In this document: positions 18,855 to 28,243 of the stretch, piece by piece
Position numbering within the stretch: position 1 is the first letter of the stretch
Layout of the letters: each line of letters starts with the position of its first letter
Source: Ornithinimicrobium faecis
GTDB taxonomy: Bacteria; Actinomycetota; Actinomycetes; Actinomycetales; Dermatophilaceae
DNA length: 64,000 bases
Direction of reading: 5' to 3'
Assembly (NCBI RefSeq): GCF_023923225.1
Contig: NZ_CP099489.1
Location: 2,852,001 to 2,916,000, forward strand
Made by a program: the position numbers and the translations under genes
The notes under the pieces: generated by a model
What the model was told of the DNA's origin: nothing
Database searches by the model: none
The model's input: only the letters and a program-made list of their open reading frames with translations

Positions 18855-19772
18855 TCAGCGTCGGGAGAGATCGGTGATGGCTCGACGCACCCTGGGGCGC
18901 GGTTGGCAGCGGGGGCAGTAGTGCGAGGACCGGTTCATGAACGCCTCGCGCCGGATCGGTGTGCCGCACCGGTTGCACGGTTGCCCCTCTCGGCCGTAGG
19001 CGTGCAGCGACCGGTCAAAATAGCCGCTGGCGCCGTTGATGTTGACATAGAGGGCGTCGAAGCTGGTCCCGCCCTGGCCGAGCGCCTCCCGCATCACCTC
19101 GGTGGCGTGGTCCAGGACTCGGCCGAGCGCCGGCTTGGTCAGCGCCGAGGTCTCGCGCAGGGGGTTCACCTGAGCGCGCCACAGGGCCTCGTCGGCATAG
19201 ATGTTGCCGACGCCACTGACCAGTCCCTGGTCCAGCAGGGCCCGTTTGATGGCCGTATGCCGACGCTTGAGTGCGCGGACCACCGCCGGTTGGTCGTATG
19301 CCGGCTCGAGCGGGTCGGGGCCGATGTGCTCGACCGGCACCGGCACCCCGTGGGTGTGGGTGCTGCCGGGCCACCGATCAGGCACCAGCTCGGTCAGCGC
19401 CAGACCACCGAAGGTGCGCTGGTCAACGAAGCGCAGCTGGGGTCCGTCGTCGTCGAAGTCAAAAGCGGCGTGCAGGTGCTTCTCGCGCGGTGCGCCTGCC
19501 TCCTCGACCAGCAGTTGCCCACTCATGCCGAGGTGGACGACCAGTGCGTGCGGGTCGTCATCGGGCGTCTGGATGACGAGCCACAGATATTTCCCGCGGC
19601 GATCGGCAGAGAGCACCGTGGCGTCGGTCAGTCGGGCGGCCAGATCCAGCGGTCCGGCCTCGTGCCGGCGAGCCACCCGGGTGCCGGTGATGGCGGCCGC
19701 TGCGATGCGCCGGCCGACGACATGGTCCACCAGTCCGCCACGGACGACCTCAACCTCAGGCAGCTCCGGCAC
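18855..19772 (-). CDS. mutM: Formamidopyrimidine-DNA glycosylase
   Basis: Bifunctional glycosylase/AP lyase removing 8-oxoguanine and ring-opened purines. The mature N-terminus PELPEVE supplies the catalytic Pro1 and Glu2; the loop Lys is in RRGKYLWL; the H2TH region has [18 protein letters not shown]; the C-terminal zinc finger has C-x2-C and C-x2-C ([14 protein letters not shown]). 305 residues. The gene begins six bases before the rnc stop region, consistent with one operon. Confidence 0.96.
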   Translation of the reverse strand: MPELPEVEVVRGGLVDHVVGRRIAAAAITGTRVARRHEAGPLDLAARLTDATVLSADRRGKYLWLVIQTPDDDPHALVVHLGMSGQLLVEEAGAPREKHLHAAFDFDDDGPQLRFVDQRTFGGLALTELVPDRWPGSTHTHGVPVPVEHIGPDPLEPAYDQPAVVRALKRRHTAIKRALLDQGLVSGVGNIYADEALWRAQVNPLRETSALTKPALGRVLDHATEVMREALGQGGTSFDALYVNINGASGYFDRSLHAYGREGQPCNRCGTPIRREAFMNRSSHYCPRCQPRPRVRRAITDLSRR

Positions 19773-19778
19773 GATGGG

Positions 19779-20579
19779 TCAGGCGCTGGTGGTGCCAGGG
19801 TCGATGTCCGCGTCGGACTCGGCGTCCTCGACCGCGGTCGCCCGCTCGGTGAGCAGGGTCCAGGCGGCCTCGGCGGCCTTCTGCTCCGCGGCCTTCTTGC
19901 TGCGCCCGACGCCCGTGCCGAGCACCTCATCGCCGACCACCGCGTTGGCGGTGAAGACCTTGTCGTGGTCTGGCCCGTCCTCGGCGATCTGATAGTTCGG
20001 CGAGGTGGGCGTCTCGGTGGAGACGAGCTCTTGCAGGCTGGTCTTCCAGTCCAGGGCAGCACCGAGATTGGCTGTGTGCTCCATCAATGGGTCCAGCAGG
20101 TGGTGCACGAACGTGTCCGCAGCGTCCAGACCCACGGAGACGTAGACGCACCCGATCACGGCCTCGGTGGTGTCAGCCAGGATCGATGCCTTGTCCCGCC
20201 CCCCGGTGGCCTCCTCGCCGCGACCGAGCAGGACGAACTCGCCCAGCCCCATCGTGCGGGCGACGTCCGCGAGGGCGCGCGAGTTGACGACCGCCGCACG
20301 CAGCTTGGCCAACTGGCCCTCGGGGAGGTCGGGGTGGCGACGAAACAGCGTGTCGGTGACGACCAGGCCCAGCACCGAGTCGCCCAGGAACTCCAGGCGC
20401 TCGTTGTGCGGGAGGTTGCCGTTCTCGTAGGCGAACGACCGGTGGGTGATGGCACGGCGAAGCAGCGCCTCGTCGCACACCTCCCCGACCACCTCGGTGA
20501 GGTAGTCGCGAAGGTCCGCGAGGGGGCGCTGCTCAGGGTGCGCGGAGTGCTCCACGCTGGTGCCGGAGCCCGACGTCAT
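19779..20579 (-). CDS. rnc: Ribonuclease III
   Basis: Double-strand-specific endoribonuclease that processes rRNA precursors. The nuclease signature [12 protein letters not shown] carries the catalytic Glu and Asp, with the second acidic pair in ADTTEAVIG; the double-stranded RNA-binding domain is at about residues 175-245, ending [21 protein letters not shown] at 20579 lies 14 bases after the rpmF stop. The 266-residue length includes an acidic tail of about 20 residues. Confidence 0.96.
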   Translation of the reverse strand: MTSGSGTSVEHSAHPEQRPLADLRDYLTEVVGEVCDEALLRRAITHRSFAYENGNLPHNERLEFLGDSVLGLVVTDTLFRRHPDLPEGQLAKLRAAVVNSRALADVARTMGLGEFVLLGRGEEATGGRDKASILADTTEAVIGCVYVSVGLDAADTFVHHLLDPLMEHTANLGAALDWKTSLQELVSTETPTSPNYQIAEDGPDHDKVFTANAVVGDEVLGTGVGRSKKAAEQKAAEAAWTLLTERATAVEDAESDADIDPGTTSA

Positions 20580-20592
20580 GCTGACGGGGAAC

Positions 20593-20787
20593 TCAGCCCT
20601 GGTGCTCGGTGCGCTCTGCGGCGTCGTAGTGACGACCGCCGTAGGTGCCACAGGACGGGCACGCCATGTGCGGCTGCTTGAGCTCCTTGCACTGCGGGCA
20701 GGTGCTCACCGCAACCGGTGACGCCTTCCAGTTGGCGCGGCGCGAACGGGTGTTGGAGCGGGACATCTTCCGCTTCGGGACAGCCAC
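20593..20787 (-). CDS. rpmF: 50S ribosomal protein L32
   Basis: 64-residue zinc-ribbon ribosomal protein starting [17 protein letters not shown]. The four cysteines (CPQC and CPSC) are present, so this is the zinc-binding form. GTG at 20787 has AGAGGAA seven bases upstream and lies one base after the yceD stop. Confidence 0.97.
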   Translation of the reverse strand: MAVPKRKMSRSNTRSRRANWKASPVAVSTCPQCKELKQPHMACPSCGTYGGRHYDAAERTEHQG

Positions 20788-20788
20788 G

Positions 20789-21373
20789 TCAGTTCCTCTT
20801 CTTCTCGTCGTCGGTGCCCGGTTGGGCGAGGTCGGCAAGTGCCGACCACCGTGGATCAATCACGTCATGGTGGTGGTCCGGATCGTCCGCCAGGCGTGCT
20901 CCGCACTCGGAGCACAGACCCGGACAGTCGTCCCGGCACACCGGTTGGAACGGCAGGGTGGTCACCACCGCGTCCCGAACCAGTTCCTCGAGGTCCATCA
21001 GGTCGTCCTCGAGCTCATACACATCGTCCTGCTCGTCCTCGCCAGCCGCCACCTTGTGGTGGTGGGCCGCACGGTCGGGGTAGGCGAACAGCTCCTGGAA
21101 GGTGACCTCGACCGGAAAGTCAAGGTCGTCCAGGCACCGCACGCACACCCCGGTCGCAGTGGCCCGGACCGATCCAGTGCCCAGGACGCCTTCCATCACG
21201 GACTCCATGCGCAGATCGAGCTCGACCGGGTCTCCGGCCTTGATCGCGATGACGTCCGTGCCGATCTGGTCCGGAGCCGTCACGGCCCGCGAGAACTCGG
21301 TCATGGTGCCCGCCCGGCGGACGAGCTCCCGGGTGTCAAAGACCCAGGGGCTCGCGGCGTCCTGCGTTGCCAT
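20789..21373 (-). CDS. YceD family protein (DUF177)
   Basis: 194-residue protein upstream of rpmF, the conserved position of this family; homologues are linked to 23S rRNA or ribosome biogenesis. Visible are CVRCLDDLDFPVEV, an acidic middle, and CRDDCPGLCSECGARL near the C-terminus, giving two cysteine clusters that could hold zinc. The start ATG at 21373 follows an untranslated leader of about 50 bases. Confidence 0.88.
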   Translation of the reverse strand: MATQDAASPWVFDTRELVRRAGTMTEFSRAVTAPDQIGTDVIAIKAGDPVELDLRMESVMEGVLGTGSVRATATGVCVRCLDDLDFPVEVTFQELFAYPDRAAHHHKVAAGEDEQDDVYELEDDLMDLEELVRDAVVTTLPFQPVCRDDCPGLCSECGARLADDPDHHHDVIDPRWSALADLAQPGTDDEKKRN

Positions 21374-21435
21374 GTCGTCCCTCGCGTGTCGTGTGGATCG
21401 GTCTGGACCCACGCAGGGACACAGACCGACACACT

Positions 21436-21465
21436 AGGTTAGCCGAGCGGTCGGGCGCCCAACAA
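21436..21465 (-). promoter_or_regulatory. Candidate promoter of the yceD-rpmF-rnc-mutM-acyP operon
   Basis: On the minus strand TTGTTG (21460-21465) and TAACCT (21436-21441) are separated by 18 bases, placing transcription start near 21428 and giving a leader of about 55 bases. It is divergent from the coaD promoter. Confidence 0.45.
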
Positions 21466-21504
21466 ATCAGCAGGCCACCCGATCACGCCCGGTAGGTTGG
21501 CGCC

Positions 21505-21981
21505 ATGACTCGCTGCCTCTGCCCCGGATCCTACGACCCGGTCACCAACGGGCACCTGGACATCATCGTGCGCGCCGCTGCACTCTATGACGAGGTCGTG
21601 GTCGGTGTCCTGCACAACCCGTCCAAGCGTGGCCGGTTCCCCGTCGAGCAACGCCTCGAGTTCATCCGCGAGGCGGTCCCGGAGGGGCTGTCGGTGCGCG
21701 TCGAGGCCTTCGGTGGCCAGCTGCTGGTCGACATTGCCCAGGAGCTCGGCGCGACGGCGATCGTGAAGGGGCTGCGCGGCGGCACCGACTTTGCCTATGA
21801 GTTGCCGATGGCGCTGATGAACCGGCACCTGACGGGCGTCGAGACGGTCTTCCTGCCAGGTGATCCTGCTCTGGAGCACGTCTCCAGCTCCCTGGTCAGC
21901 GAGGTCTCGCAGTATGGCGGGGACGTCAGCGGATTCGTCCCAGACCACGTGCGTGACGCGCTGGTCGCCCGCCGTGGCTGA
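21505..21981 (+). CDS. coaD: Phosphopantetheine adenylyltransferase
   Basis: Penultimate step of coenzyme A synthesis: adenylates 4'-phosphopantetheine. 158 residues with CPGSYDPVTNGHLDII (nucleotidyltransferase HxGH variant, NGH), KGLRGGTDFAYEL, and SSSLVSEV (the ISS-type motif). TAGGTT at 21493-21498 sits six bases before the ATG and no Shine-Dalgarno is seen, so it is probably leaderless. Confidence 0.96.
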   Translation: MTRCLCPGSYDPVTNGHLDIIVRAAALYDEVVVGVLHNPSKRGRFPVEQRLEFIREAVPEGLSVRVEAFGGQLLVDIAQELGATAIVKGLRGGTDFAYELPMALMNRHLTGVETVFLPGDPALEHVSSSLVSEVSQYGGDVSGFVPDHVRDALVARRG

Positions 21982-22678
21982 CCAGGACTCCTCGGCGGTG
22001 CTGGAGCCGGAGCCGATCAGCGCCGTCCTCTTCGACTTCCACAACACGCTGGTCCACGGTGGCGACGCGACCACGTGGCTGGCCACCGGCTGGACCGCCG
22101 CCGGACGGCCCGACACCCCACCGGACGGGTTGGGCGCCGAGCCAGCAGCCGCAGCGGCTGCCTTCCTCGACCGGGTCTGGGAGCACGCGCACGAGATCGA
22201 CCCCGACAGCTCGCGCGACGAGAGCCCGCAGCAGCACCGCCGTGTCTTCCTGGCGACGGTGGTGCGGTGCCCAGGCATCGACGCGGATCTCGCGGAGGCG
22301 CTCTACACCGTGATGCCCATGCGCTGGGAGGCCTACGCGGAAACCGTCCCCGTGCTGACCGCGCTGCGCGAGCGCGGTGTGCGCACCGCCATCGTCTCCA
22401 ACATCGGCTTTGATCTGCGCCCGATCATCGAGCGCAGCAACATCGTGGTGGACGCCGTGGTGCTGTCCTACGAGGTGCACAGCGTCAAACCAGCGGCCGG
22501 GATCTTCCAGCACGCCCTGGACCTGCTGGGGGCCTCGGCGCAGGAGACCCTGATGGTCGGCGACAGCTGGCGGGACGACTCCGGTGCCGCGGCCCTGGGC
22601 ATCCGCACGCTGCTGCTCCCCCGCACCGACGGCCCGCACCACGGGCTGGCCGGCGTGCTGCGTCTCGTCTCTGGGTGA
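21974..22678 (+). CDS. HAD-like hydrolase with atypical motif I
   Basis: A 234-residue haloacid-dehalogenase-fold protein starting at GTG 21974, overlapping coaD by eight bases. Motif I reads DFHNTL, so the nucleophile Asp is kept but the usual second Asp (acid/base in phosphatases) is His. Motif II is IVSNIGFD (Ser), motif III the Lys in HSVKPAAGIF, motif IV GDSWRDD. The helical cap is inserted between motifs I and II. The His suggests a non-standard mechanism or a dehalogenase-like activity; the substrate is unknown. Confidence 0.75.
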   Translation: MADQDSSAVLEPEPISAVLFDFHNTLVHGGDATTWLATGWTAAGRPDTPPDGLGAEPAAAAAAFLDRVWEHAHEIDPDSSRDESPQQHRRVFLATVVRCPGIDADLAEALYTVMPMRWEAYAETVPVLTALRERGVRTAIVSNIGFDLRPIIERSNIVVDAVVLSYEVHSVKPAAGIFQHALDLLGASAQETLMVGDSWRDDSGAAALGIRTLLLPRTDGPHHGLAGVLRLVSG

Positions 22679-22877
22679 CTGAGTCTCATGCCGGGGCGAT
22701 TGCCGCCGCGGAGCTCCACAGCGCGCGTTGAACACCACGGGCGTGTCCGACACAGTTCGGACAGCGTTGAAGCAGGCCGCCCGCGCCGCGGCACGAGCGC
22801 GGCAGGTTGATTGGCTGCGCGATGGCGGCCTGGAACCCATGGCGGAGCCGGAGGCTCGGGTCGAAGTGTGGCGCTGA
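22675..22877 (+). pseudogene. vapB-type antitoxin remnant (frameshifted)
   Basis: The second half reads LNTTGVSDTVRTALKQAAR and ends EARVEVWR, the usual C-terminal shape of VapB antitoxins. The first part (AIAAAEL) is in another frame. Frame is restored if 11 bases at 22717-22727 are removed, joining AEL to LNTTG. The inserted bases plus flank (16 bp, 22713-22728) are identical to 23006-23021 inside the adjacent toxin gene. The N-terminal DNA-binding strand is also missing or replaced by sequence at the end of the HAD gene. Confidence 0.6.
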
Positions 22878-23297
22878 TCGCCCGATACTTGATCGACACC
22901 AGCGCCGCCGCGCGGATGCGACACTCCGTGGTCGCTGCACGGCTGTCGCCACTCATCGAGGCCGGAGTGGTGGCGACGTGTGCCACGCACGTTGGACGCT
23001 GAAGCGCTCCACAGCGCGCGTAGCCCCGGCGAGTACGAGCAGATCCGTGCTGACCGGCGGCATGCGTACGAACACTTGGCAACTGAGGATCGTCACTGGC
23101 AGATGGCCTTCGACGCGCAGCGGGCCCTCGCCAGAACCGGCCGACACCGGGCGGTCGGGATCGCCGATCTGCTCACCGCAGCGCTAGCCAGCGAGCACCA
23201 AGTGACTGTCGTGCACTACGACGCCGACTTTGACCTCGCCGGCGAGATCATGACTTTCAAGCGCCAGTGGGCAGCGCCTCGCGGCAGCCTCCCATAA
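22868..23297 (+). pseudogene. vapC PIN-domain toxin, frameshifted
   Basis: A PIN-type ribonuclease toxin broken by one frameshift. Frame 1 from GTG 22868 gives ARYLIDTSAAARM with the first catalytic Asp and stops at 23002. Frame 2 continues with TLDAEALHSAR (Glu), GRHRAVGIADLLTAA (Asp) and VVHYDADFD to the stop at 23297. Removing one copy of the CACG CACG duplication at 22984-22991 restores the reading ATCATLDAEAL. Overlaps the vapB remnant as in intact vapBC operons. Confidence 0.8.
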
Positions 23298-23358
23298 GTC
23301 ACTGGCCGATGCTCCAGTATGGCGCTGACCGCTCCGACTCGTCATCGACAACTCCCAG

Positions 23359-23940
23359 TCACTCCGCATCCGCGGCCTGGCTCGGTTCAGCAAGGTGCAC
23401 CACCGTCTCGCCGTAGGTGCGGGACCGGATCAGCGCGAGTCCCTGGGGCCAGGTCGGCTCGGGCGAGCGCGCGGACCGCTCCACCACGACCAGCGCATCC
23501 GGGCTCAGCCACTCACCCGAGATCAGCAGCCCCAGCGTGGTGGCCAGCTCCGCCTCCCCCACCGGGTAGGGCGGGTCCAGCAGGACCAGGTCGAAGGTCT
23601 CGCCACCGGGCCCGCGCTCCAGCACCCGGTCGACCTTCTCGGCGTGGACCCGCGCGACCGCCCGCAGCCCGAGCTCGGCGACATTGGCCTCGATCACCCG
23701 TGCCGTCCTGCGGTCCACCTCGACCAGCGTGACCCACTCAGCCCCCCGGCTCACTGCCTCCAGGCCGAGGGCTCCGGACCCGGCATACAGATCCAGGACC
23801 CGGGCACCGGTGAGGTCGAAGATCGACTCGATCCGGGAGAAGACCGCCTCACGAACCCGGTCGGTGGTGGGCCGGGTGTCGGCCCCCCGCGGCGTGGCCA
23901 GGGTCCGACCGCCGAGCTGACCGGCGATGATCCGCGTCAT
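23359..23940 (-). CDS. rsmD: 16S rRNA (guanine966-N2)-methyltransferase
   Basis: SAM-dependent methyltransferase for G966 of 16S rRNA. It starts MTRIIAGQLGGRTL, has the SAM motif VLDLYAGSGALGLEA and the catalytic tetrapeptide DPPY in LVLLDPPYPVG. 193 residues. The ATG overlaps the recG stop as ATGA, indicating coupling. A longer upstream open frame has no support. Confidence 0.94.
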   Translation of the reverse strand: MTRIIAGQLGGRTLATPRGADTRPTTDRVREAVFSRIESIFDLTGARVLDLYAGSGALGLEAVSRGAEWVTLVEVDRRTARVIEANVAELGLRAVARVHAEKVDRVLERGPGGETFDLVLLDPPYPVGEAELATTLGLLISGEWLSPDALVVVERSARSPEPTWPQGLALIRSRTYGETVVHLAEPSQAADAE

Positions 23941-26141
23941 CCGCGCTCCAGGAAGGCCGCACGCTCGGCGTCGATCCGGTCGAGCTCGGCGCGCAGCTCG
24001 GGGTGGTTCGTCAGGTCGGGGTCCTCCCCCACGACCTGCCACGCGTCCTCGTGAGCCAGCGTGATCAGGTCCTCGTCACGAGTCAGGCGCAGCAACCGCA
24101 GACTGCTGCGCGCCCCCGACTGGGTGGCCCCCAGCACGTCTCCCTCCCGGCGCTGGGCGAGGTCGAGGCGAGCGAGCTCGAAGCCGTCCGTCGTGGACGC
24201 GACGGCGTCGAGGCGCTCCAGGCTCTGGCTCTCGGCGGCCTGGCTCATCAACAGGCACAGCCCGGGTTTGGTGCCTCGGCCGATGCGCCCGCGCAGCTGG
24301 TGCAGCTGGGAGATCCCGAAGCGGTCAGCGTCGATGATCACCATCTGGGTCGCGTTGGGCACGTCGACCCCGACCTCGATGACGGTGGTCGCCACGAGCA
24401 CGTCGATCTCGCCGGACCCGAAGGCGCGCATGGTGGCCTCCTTGTCATCGGCGGCCTGACGACCATGGAGTATGCCGATGCGCAGGTCCGCGGTCACCTC
24501 CAGCTCGCGCAGGGCTCGCTCGACCTGGAGGACCCCGTGCAGGGGGGCGCTGTCTTCCTCAGCGTCGTTGCCCTCGAAGGTGATCGGCCCACCCGGCCCG
24601 ATGTCGGTGCCTCCGGGCAGGTCGGGGTCATCGTCCTGGCCGATCCGGGGACAGACGACATAGACCTGACCGCCCTTGGCCACCTCCTCGGCGACGCGCT
24701 CCCAGGTGCGCTGCACCCAGGTGGACTGGTCGCCGCGGACCACGTGGGTCGTGATCGGCTGGCGCCCGCTGGGCACCTCGGTCATCGTCGAGGTCTCCAT
24801 GTCACCAAAGACGGTCATCGCCACGGTGCGCGGGATGGGCGTGGCGGTCATGACCAGGGTGTGCGGCGAGGCGCCATCAACCTTGGCGCGCAGGGCATCT
24901 CGCTGCTCAACGCCAAAGCGGTGCTGCTCATCGACGACCACCAGACCCAACTCGGCAAACTGGACGTGCTCCTGGATGAGGGCGTGGGTGCCCACCACGA
25001 TGCCGGCCTCGCCGGAGGCAGCCATGAGCAGGTTGCGGCGGCGCTCGGCGGCCGACTGGCTGCCGGTCAGCAGCGCCACCCGCGTGCCGTCAGTGGAGCC
25101 GCCGAGCATGCCGGCCTCGGCCAGCGGCCCGAGCATCGCGGTCATCGAGCGGTGGTGCTGGACCGCGAGGACCTCGGTGGGGGCCAGCAGCGCCGCCTGC
25201 CCGCCGGAGTCGATGACGTTGAGCATCGCCAGGAGCGCGACGACCGTCTTGCCCGAGCCGACCTCGCCCTGCAGGAGCCGGTGCATGGGCAGCGTGCGCT
25301 CCAGGTCGCCGGTGATCTCGGCGAGCACCTGCTCCTGACCCTGCGTGAGCTCAAACGGCAGCCGCTCGCGGAACTGGTCGGCCAGAGCACCCGGGACGGC
25401 AGGGCGCGGCACGGCCGGGACGGCGTCCGAGGACTGCCGCATCACCGCCAGCGCGGCCTGCAGGACGAAGGCCTCCTGAAACTTCATCCGCCAGCGGGCC
25501 TTGCGCTGCTCCTGGGTGCTGCGCGGCTGGTGCACCATCGTCAGGGCGTTGCTCAGCGGCGGCAGTCCGTGCTTGGCCCGCACCGCGACAGGGATCGGGT
25601 CGGGGACCTCGGCCAGCGCGTGGAGCACCAGATCGACCGCCGCCGCGACCTTCATCGACGTCATCGCCGGGACCTGGCTATAGACCGGGATCGGGCCCTC
25701 ACCGAAGGTGCTGGTCGCCTTCGCGCCGGTGCCGAGCACCTCATACTCCGGGTGGGTCAGTTGCCGCTTGCCGCCGTAGTGGCTGACGGTGCCGCTCACC
25801 AGGATGCGTCGACCCGGCACCAGCGCCTTCTCGTGGCCCCAGGCGGAGAAGAAGGTCAACTCCAGCGCGTTGCCGAGGCCGTCCTGGATGGTGGCGATCA
25901 GCATGCTGCCGCGCCGCTGCCGCATCTTGCGTGTGACGGCGTGCTGCACGTCGGCCAGCACCACGACGGGCTCCCCCTCGCCCAACGTGGAGAAGTCGGT
26001 CGGCCGGGCCGGGTCCAGATAGGTGCGCGGATAGAACTCCAGCAGGTCCCGCACCGTGACCAGGTCCTTCTTGGCCAGGGGGGTGGCCGCCTTGGCCACG
26101 ATCGTGCGCAGCTTGGTGTCCAGCGTCGTCCGCTCAGCCAT
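23937..26141 (-). CDS. recG: ATP-dependent DNA helicase RecG
   Basis: Branch-migration helicase that rescues stalled forks. 734 residues: N-terminal wedge/OB domain (about 1-170), helicase motif I GEVGSGKT, the DEQH box VVVDEQHRFGVEQR, TATPIPRT, and motif VI in QLRGRIGRGTKPG. ATG at 26141 is preferred because GGGGAG lies eight bases before it; a GTG at 26150 is an alternative. Confidence 0.96.
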   Translation of the reverse strand: MAERTTLDTKLRTIVAKAATPLAKKDLVTVRDLLEFYPRTYLDPARPTDFSTLGEGEPVVVLADVQHAVTRKMRQRRGSMLIATIQDGLGNALELTFFSAWGHEKALVPGRRILVSGTVSHYGGKRQLTHPEYEVLGTGAKATSTFGEGPIPVYSQVPAMTSMKVAAAVDLVLHALAEVPDPIPVAVRAKHGLPPLSNALTMVHQPRSTQEQRKARWRMKFQEAFVLQAALAVMRQSSDAVPAVPRPAVPGALADQFRERLPFELTQGQEQVLAEITGDLERTLPMHRLLQGEVGSGKTVVALLAMLNVIDSGGQAALLAPTEVLAVQHHRSMTAMLGPLAEAGMLGGSTDGTRVALLTGSQSAAERRRNLLMAASGEAGIVVGTHALIQEHVQFAELGLVVVDEQHRFGVEQRDALRAKVDGASPHTLVMTATPIPRTVAMTVFGDMETSTMTEVPSGRQPITTHVVRGDQSTWVQRTWERVAEEVAKGGQVYVVCPRIGQDDDPDLPGGTDIGPGGPITFEGNDAEEDSAPLHGVLQVERALRELEVTADLRIGILHGRQAADDKEATMRAFGSGEIDVLVATTVIEVGVDVPNATQMVIIDADRFGISQLHQLRGRIGRGTKPGLCLLMSQAAESQSLERLDAVASTTDGFELARLDLAQRREGDVLGATQSGARSSLRLLRLTRDEDLITLAHEDAWQVVGEDPDLTNHPELRAELDRIDAERAAFLERG

Positions 26142-26173
26142 CACGCTCACTCCCCGTCACGTCGCCCGTCCCC

Positions 26174-27841
26174 TCACTCGGCACCCAACAACCACGGATA
26201 GCCGGGTTGCCCGCCGTCGATCCAGTCGACCTCCAGCCCAGGGTGGGCCGACTCGATCACCCCCACCACCTGCTCCATCTCGTCGCGCTGCCCGGTGTCC
26301 ACCTGCGCGCCGGCGACGATGGTCAACAGCTCGGTCTGGTCCGTCACCAGGCGGGCGAGCAGGCGGGTGGCCGCCCGTGCTGGCTCGTCGTCGATCACCA
26401 CGATCTGTCCATCGAGCAACCCGAGCGCCTGACCGGCGCGGCAGGGCCCGGCCCCTGTCTGGGCGTCCCGTGAGGCGACCGTCAACTCGGCGTGCAGCGT
26501 CGCCGCGGCGGCCCCAGACATCGCGGCCGTGGCACCGGCAACGTCTGCCTGCGGGTCGAGCACAGCCAGCGCGGCCAGCCCCTGGACGGCGGACCGGCTG
26601 GGCACGACCTCCACGACCAGGCCGTCCTCGCGGGCTGCGGCCGCGGCCGCCTCGGCAGCCATCAGCACGTCTCCGTCGTTGGGCAGGACCACGACCGCCT
26701 CCGCCGCGACAGCCCAGATCGCGTTGAGCAGCTGGCCCGTCGAGGCCCGAGACCCGGCAGCGGAGCGGACCACGGTCGCCCCGGACTGCTCGAACAACTC
26801 CAGCAGCCCGTCCCCAGCCGCACAGGCGACCACACCGACAGCCGCACTGGGTCGGGGGGCGGGAGCGGACGGCATACCTGCCTGTCTGACGAGCGCCTCG
26901 GTGGTCACCTGGCCCACGTGGCCGGCCATCGCCCCCGCCTCCACGGCGACCTGGGGCTCGTCCAGGTGCACGTGCACCCGCCACTCGTCCGGACCACCGA
27001 CCACCAGGACCGAGTGGCCAACCTGCTCCAGGTGCGCCCGCAGGTGACTGACGCGGGCGTCGTCGGAGTCGGTGAGCAGGAACATCACCTCATAGGCCCC
27101 CTCACCGTCGTCCGTGCACTCCGCTGGCGGCAGCACCGCACCGCGGCGGAACCACGGGCTGTCGCTGGCCTCTGCCTCGACCTGGCCATCGGAGAGCACC
27201 CGCTGCAACGCCTCCAGCACGATGACGAGCCCAGCACCTCCGGCGTCGACGACACCGGCGCGGGCCAGTGCCCGCAGTTGGGTCGGGGTGTGTTCCAACG
27301 CGGCGCGAGCGGCCCCCAGCGCGGCGGCGCTGACCTGCGCCGCGGTGGCGTCGTCTGCGGTCGCGGCCACGCGCGCTGCTGCGGCCGCAGCCCGGGACAC
27401 CGACAAGATGGTGCCCTCGACCGGCGATGAGACGCCCGCCCAGGCGAGCTGGTCGGCCCGGGTGAAGGCCTCGGCGAGCAGGTCGGCTCCAAGGTGATCG
27501 GTCGGCCCCTCGGTCGTGGCGGCCGCCTCGTGGAGCCCCCGTGCGAGCTGGCTCAGGATCACCCCGGAGTTGCCACGGGCCGACAACAGCATGCCGCGGG
27601 CCAGCAGGGCCAGGCCCTGGGTGAGGCTGATGCCTCCACCGTCGATGTCGTGGTGACTGCGCAGCACGTCGAGGGCGCCGTCGAAGGTCAGGAACATGTT
27701 GGTGCCCGTGTCACCGTCCGGCACGGGGAAGACGTTGAGCGCATCAATCTGGCTGCGAGCCTCGGCCAGGCCGACGCGTGCCGCCAGGGCCCAGCGGCGG
27801 GCAGCAGCCAGGTCCAACGGGATCGAGGTCGGGGCGCTCAC
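26174..27841 (-). CDS. DAK2-domain kinase, FakA/YloV-like
   Basis: 555-residue protein with an N-terminal DhaL-type nucleotide-binding domain (NVFPVPDGDTGTNM with Mg-binding Asp residues; ARGNSGVILSQ; DAGGAGLVIVL) and C-terminal YloV-type domains. FakA homologues phosphorylate fatty acids bound to FakB proteins; no DegV/FakB gene is in this window. It directly precedes recG, the usual context. GTG start at 27841 with CAGGTGAG upstream. Confidence 0.85.
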   Translation of the reverse strand: MSAPTSIPLDLAAARRWALAARVGLAEARSQIDALNVFPVPDGDTGTNMFLTFDGALDVLRSHHDIDGGGISLTQGLALLARGMLLSARGNSGVILSQLARGLHEAAATTEGPTDHLGADLLAEAFTRADQLAWAGVSSPVEGTILSVSRAAAAAARVAATADDATAAQVSAAALGAARAALEHTPTQLRALARAGVVDAGGAGLVIVLEALQRVLSDGQVEAEASDSPWFRRGAVLPPAECTDDGEGAYEVMFLLTDSDDARVSHLRAHLEQVGHSVLVVGGPDEWRVHVHLDEPQVAVEAGAMAGHVGQVTTEALVRQAGMPSAPAPRPSAAVGVVACAAGDGLLELFEQSGATVVRSAAGSRASTGQLLNAIWAVAAEAVVVLPNDGDVLMAAEAAAAAAREDGLVVEVVPSRSAVQGLAALAVLDPQADVAGATAAMSGAAAATLHAELTVASRDAQTGAGPCRAGQALGLLDGQIVVIDDEPARAATRLLARLVTDQTELLTIVAGAQVDTGQRDEMEQVVGVIESAHPGLEVDWIDGGQPGYPWLLGAE

Positions 27842-28123
27842 GGCTCACCTGCCTGATCTGCTCGCGTGTGGACCGCGGTCGCTTGGTCCACGGGATGTGA
27901 AGGGGCACCCGCAGGTTATCTCCCGGGCCGGACAGGCCCCTGCAGCCGTCCACACCCGCGTGCCGCGTGCCGGTTTCCCTGCGTGCCGCGTGCCGGTCCG
28001 CCTGCGTGCCATGCGCTGTCGTTCTGACTGGGGCGGGATCCCCGAGTGCTGCGGTGGGCACGCTTGGGTGTCCCCTGTTCAAATGCGTCGGCCTAGACTG
28101 CTGCCAACGGGTGATCCCCCGTT

Positions 28124-28153
28124 TTGGTGCAGCCCCTAGAAATCGGCTACGCT
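28124..28153 (+). promoter_or_regulatory. Candidate promoter of rpmB
   Basis: TTGGTG (28124-28129) and TACGCT (28148-28153) are 18 bases apart, placing the start of transcription near 28160 and a leader of about 85 bases before the GTG of rpmB. The region 27842-28123 is the divergent spacer with the DAK gene; I see no other gene in it. Confidence 0.5.
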
Positions 28154-28243
28154 AGGCCGGTTCCCGGATGACTTGGCGTCACTGAAGTGTGCGCTGAAGC
28201 GGTCGGGGACGCACCGATCCATCATTCGACCTCAGGAGACACC

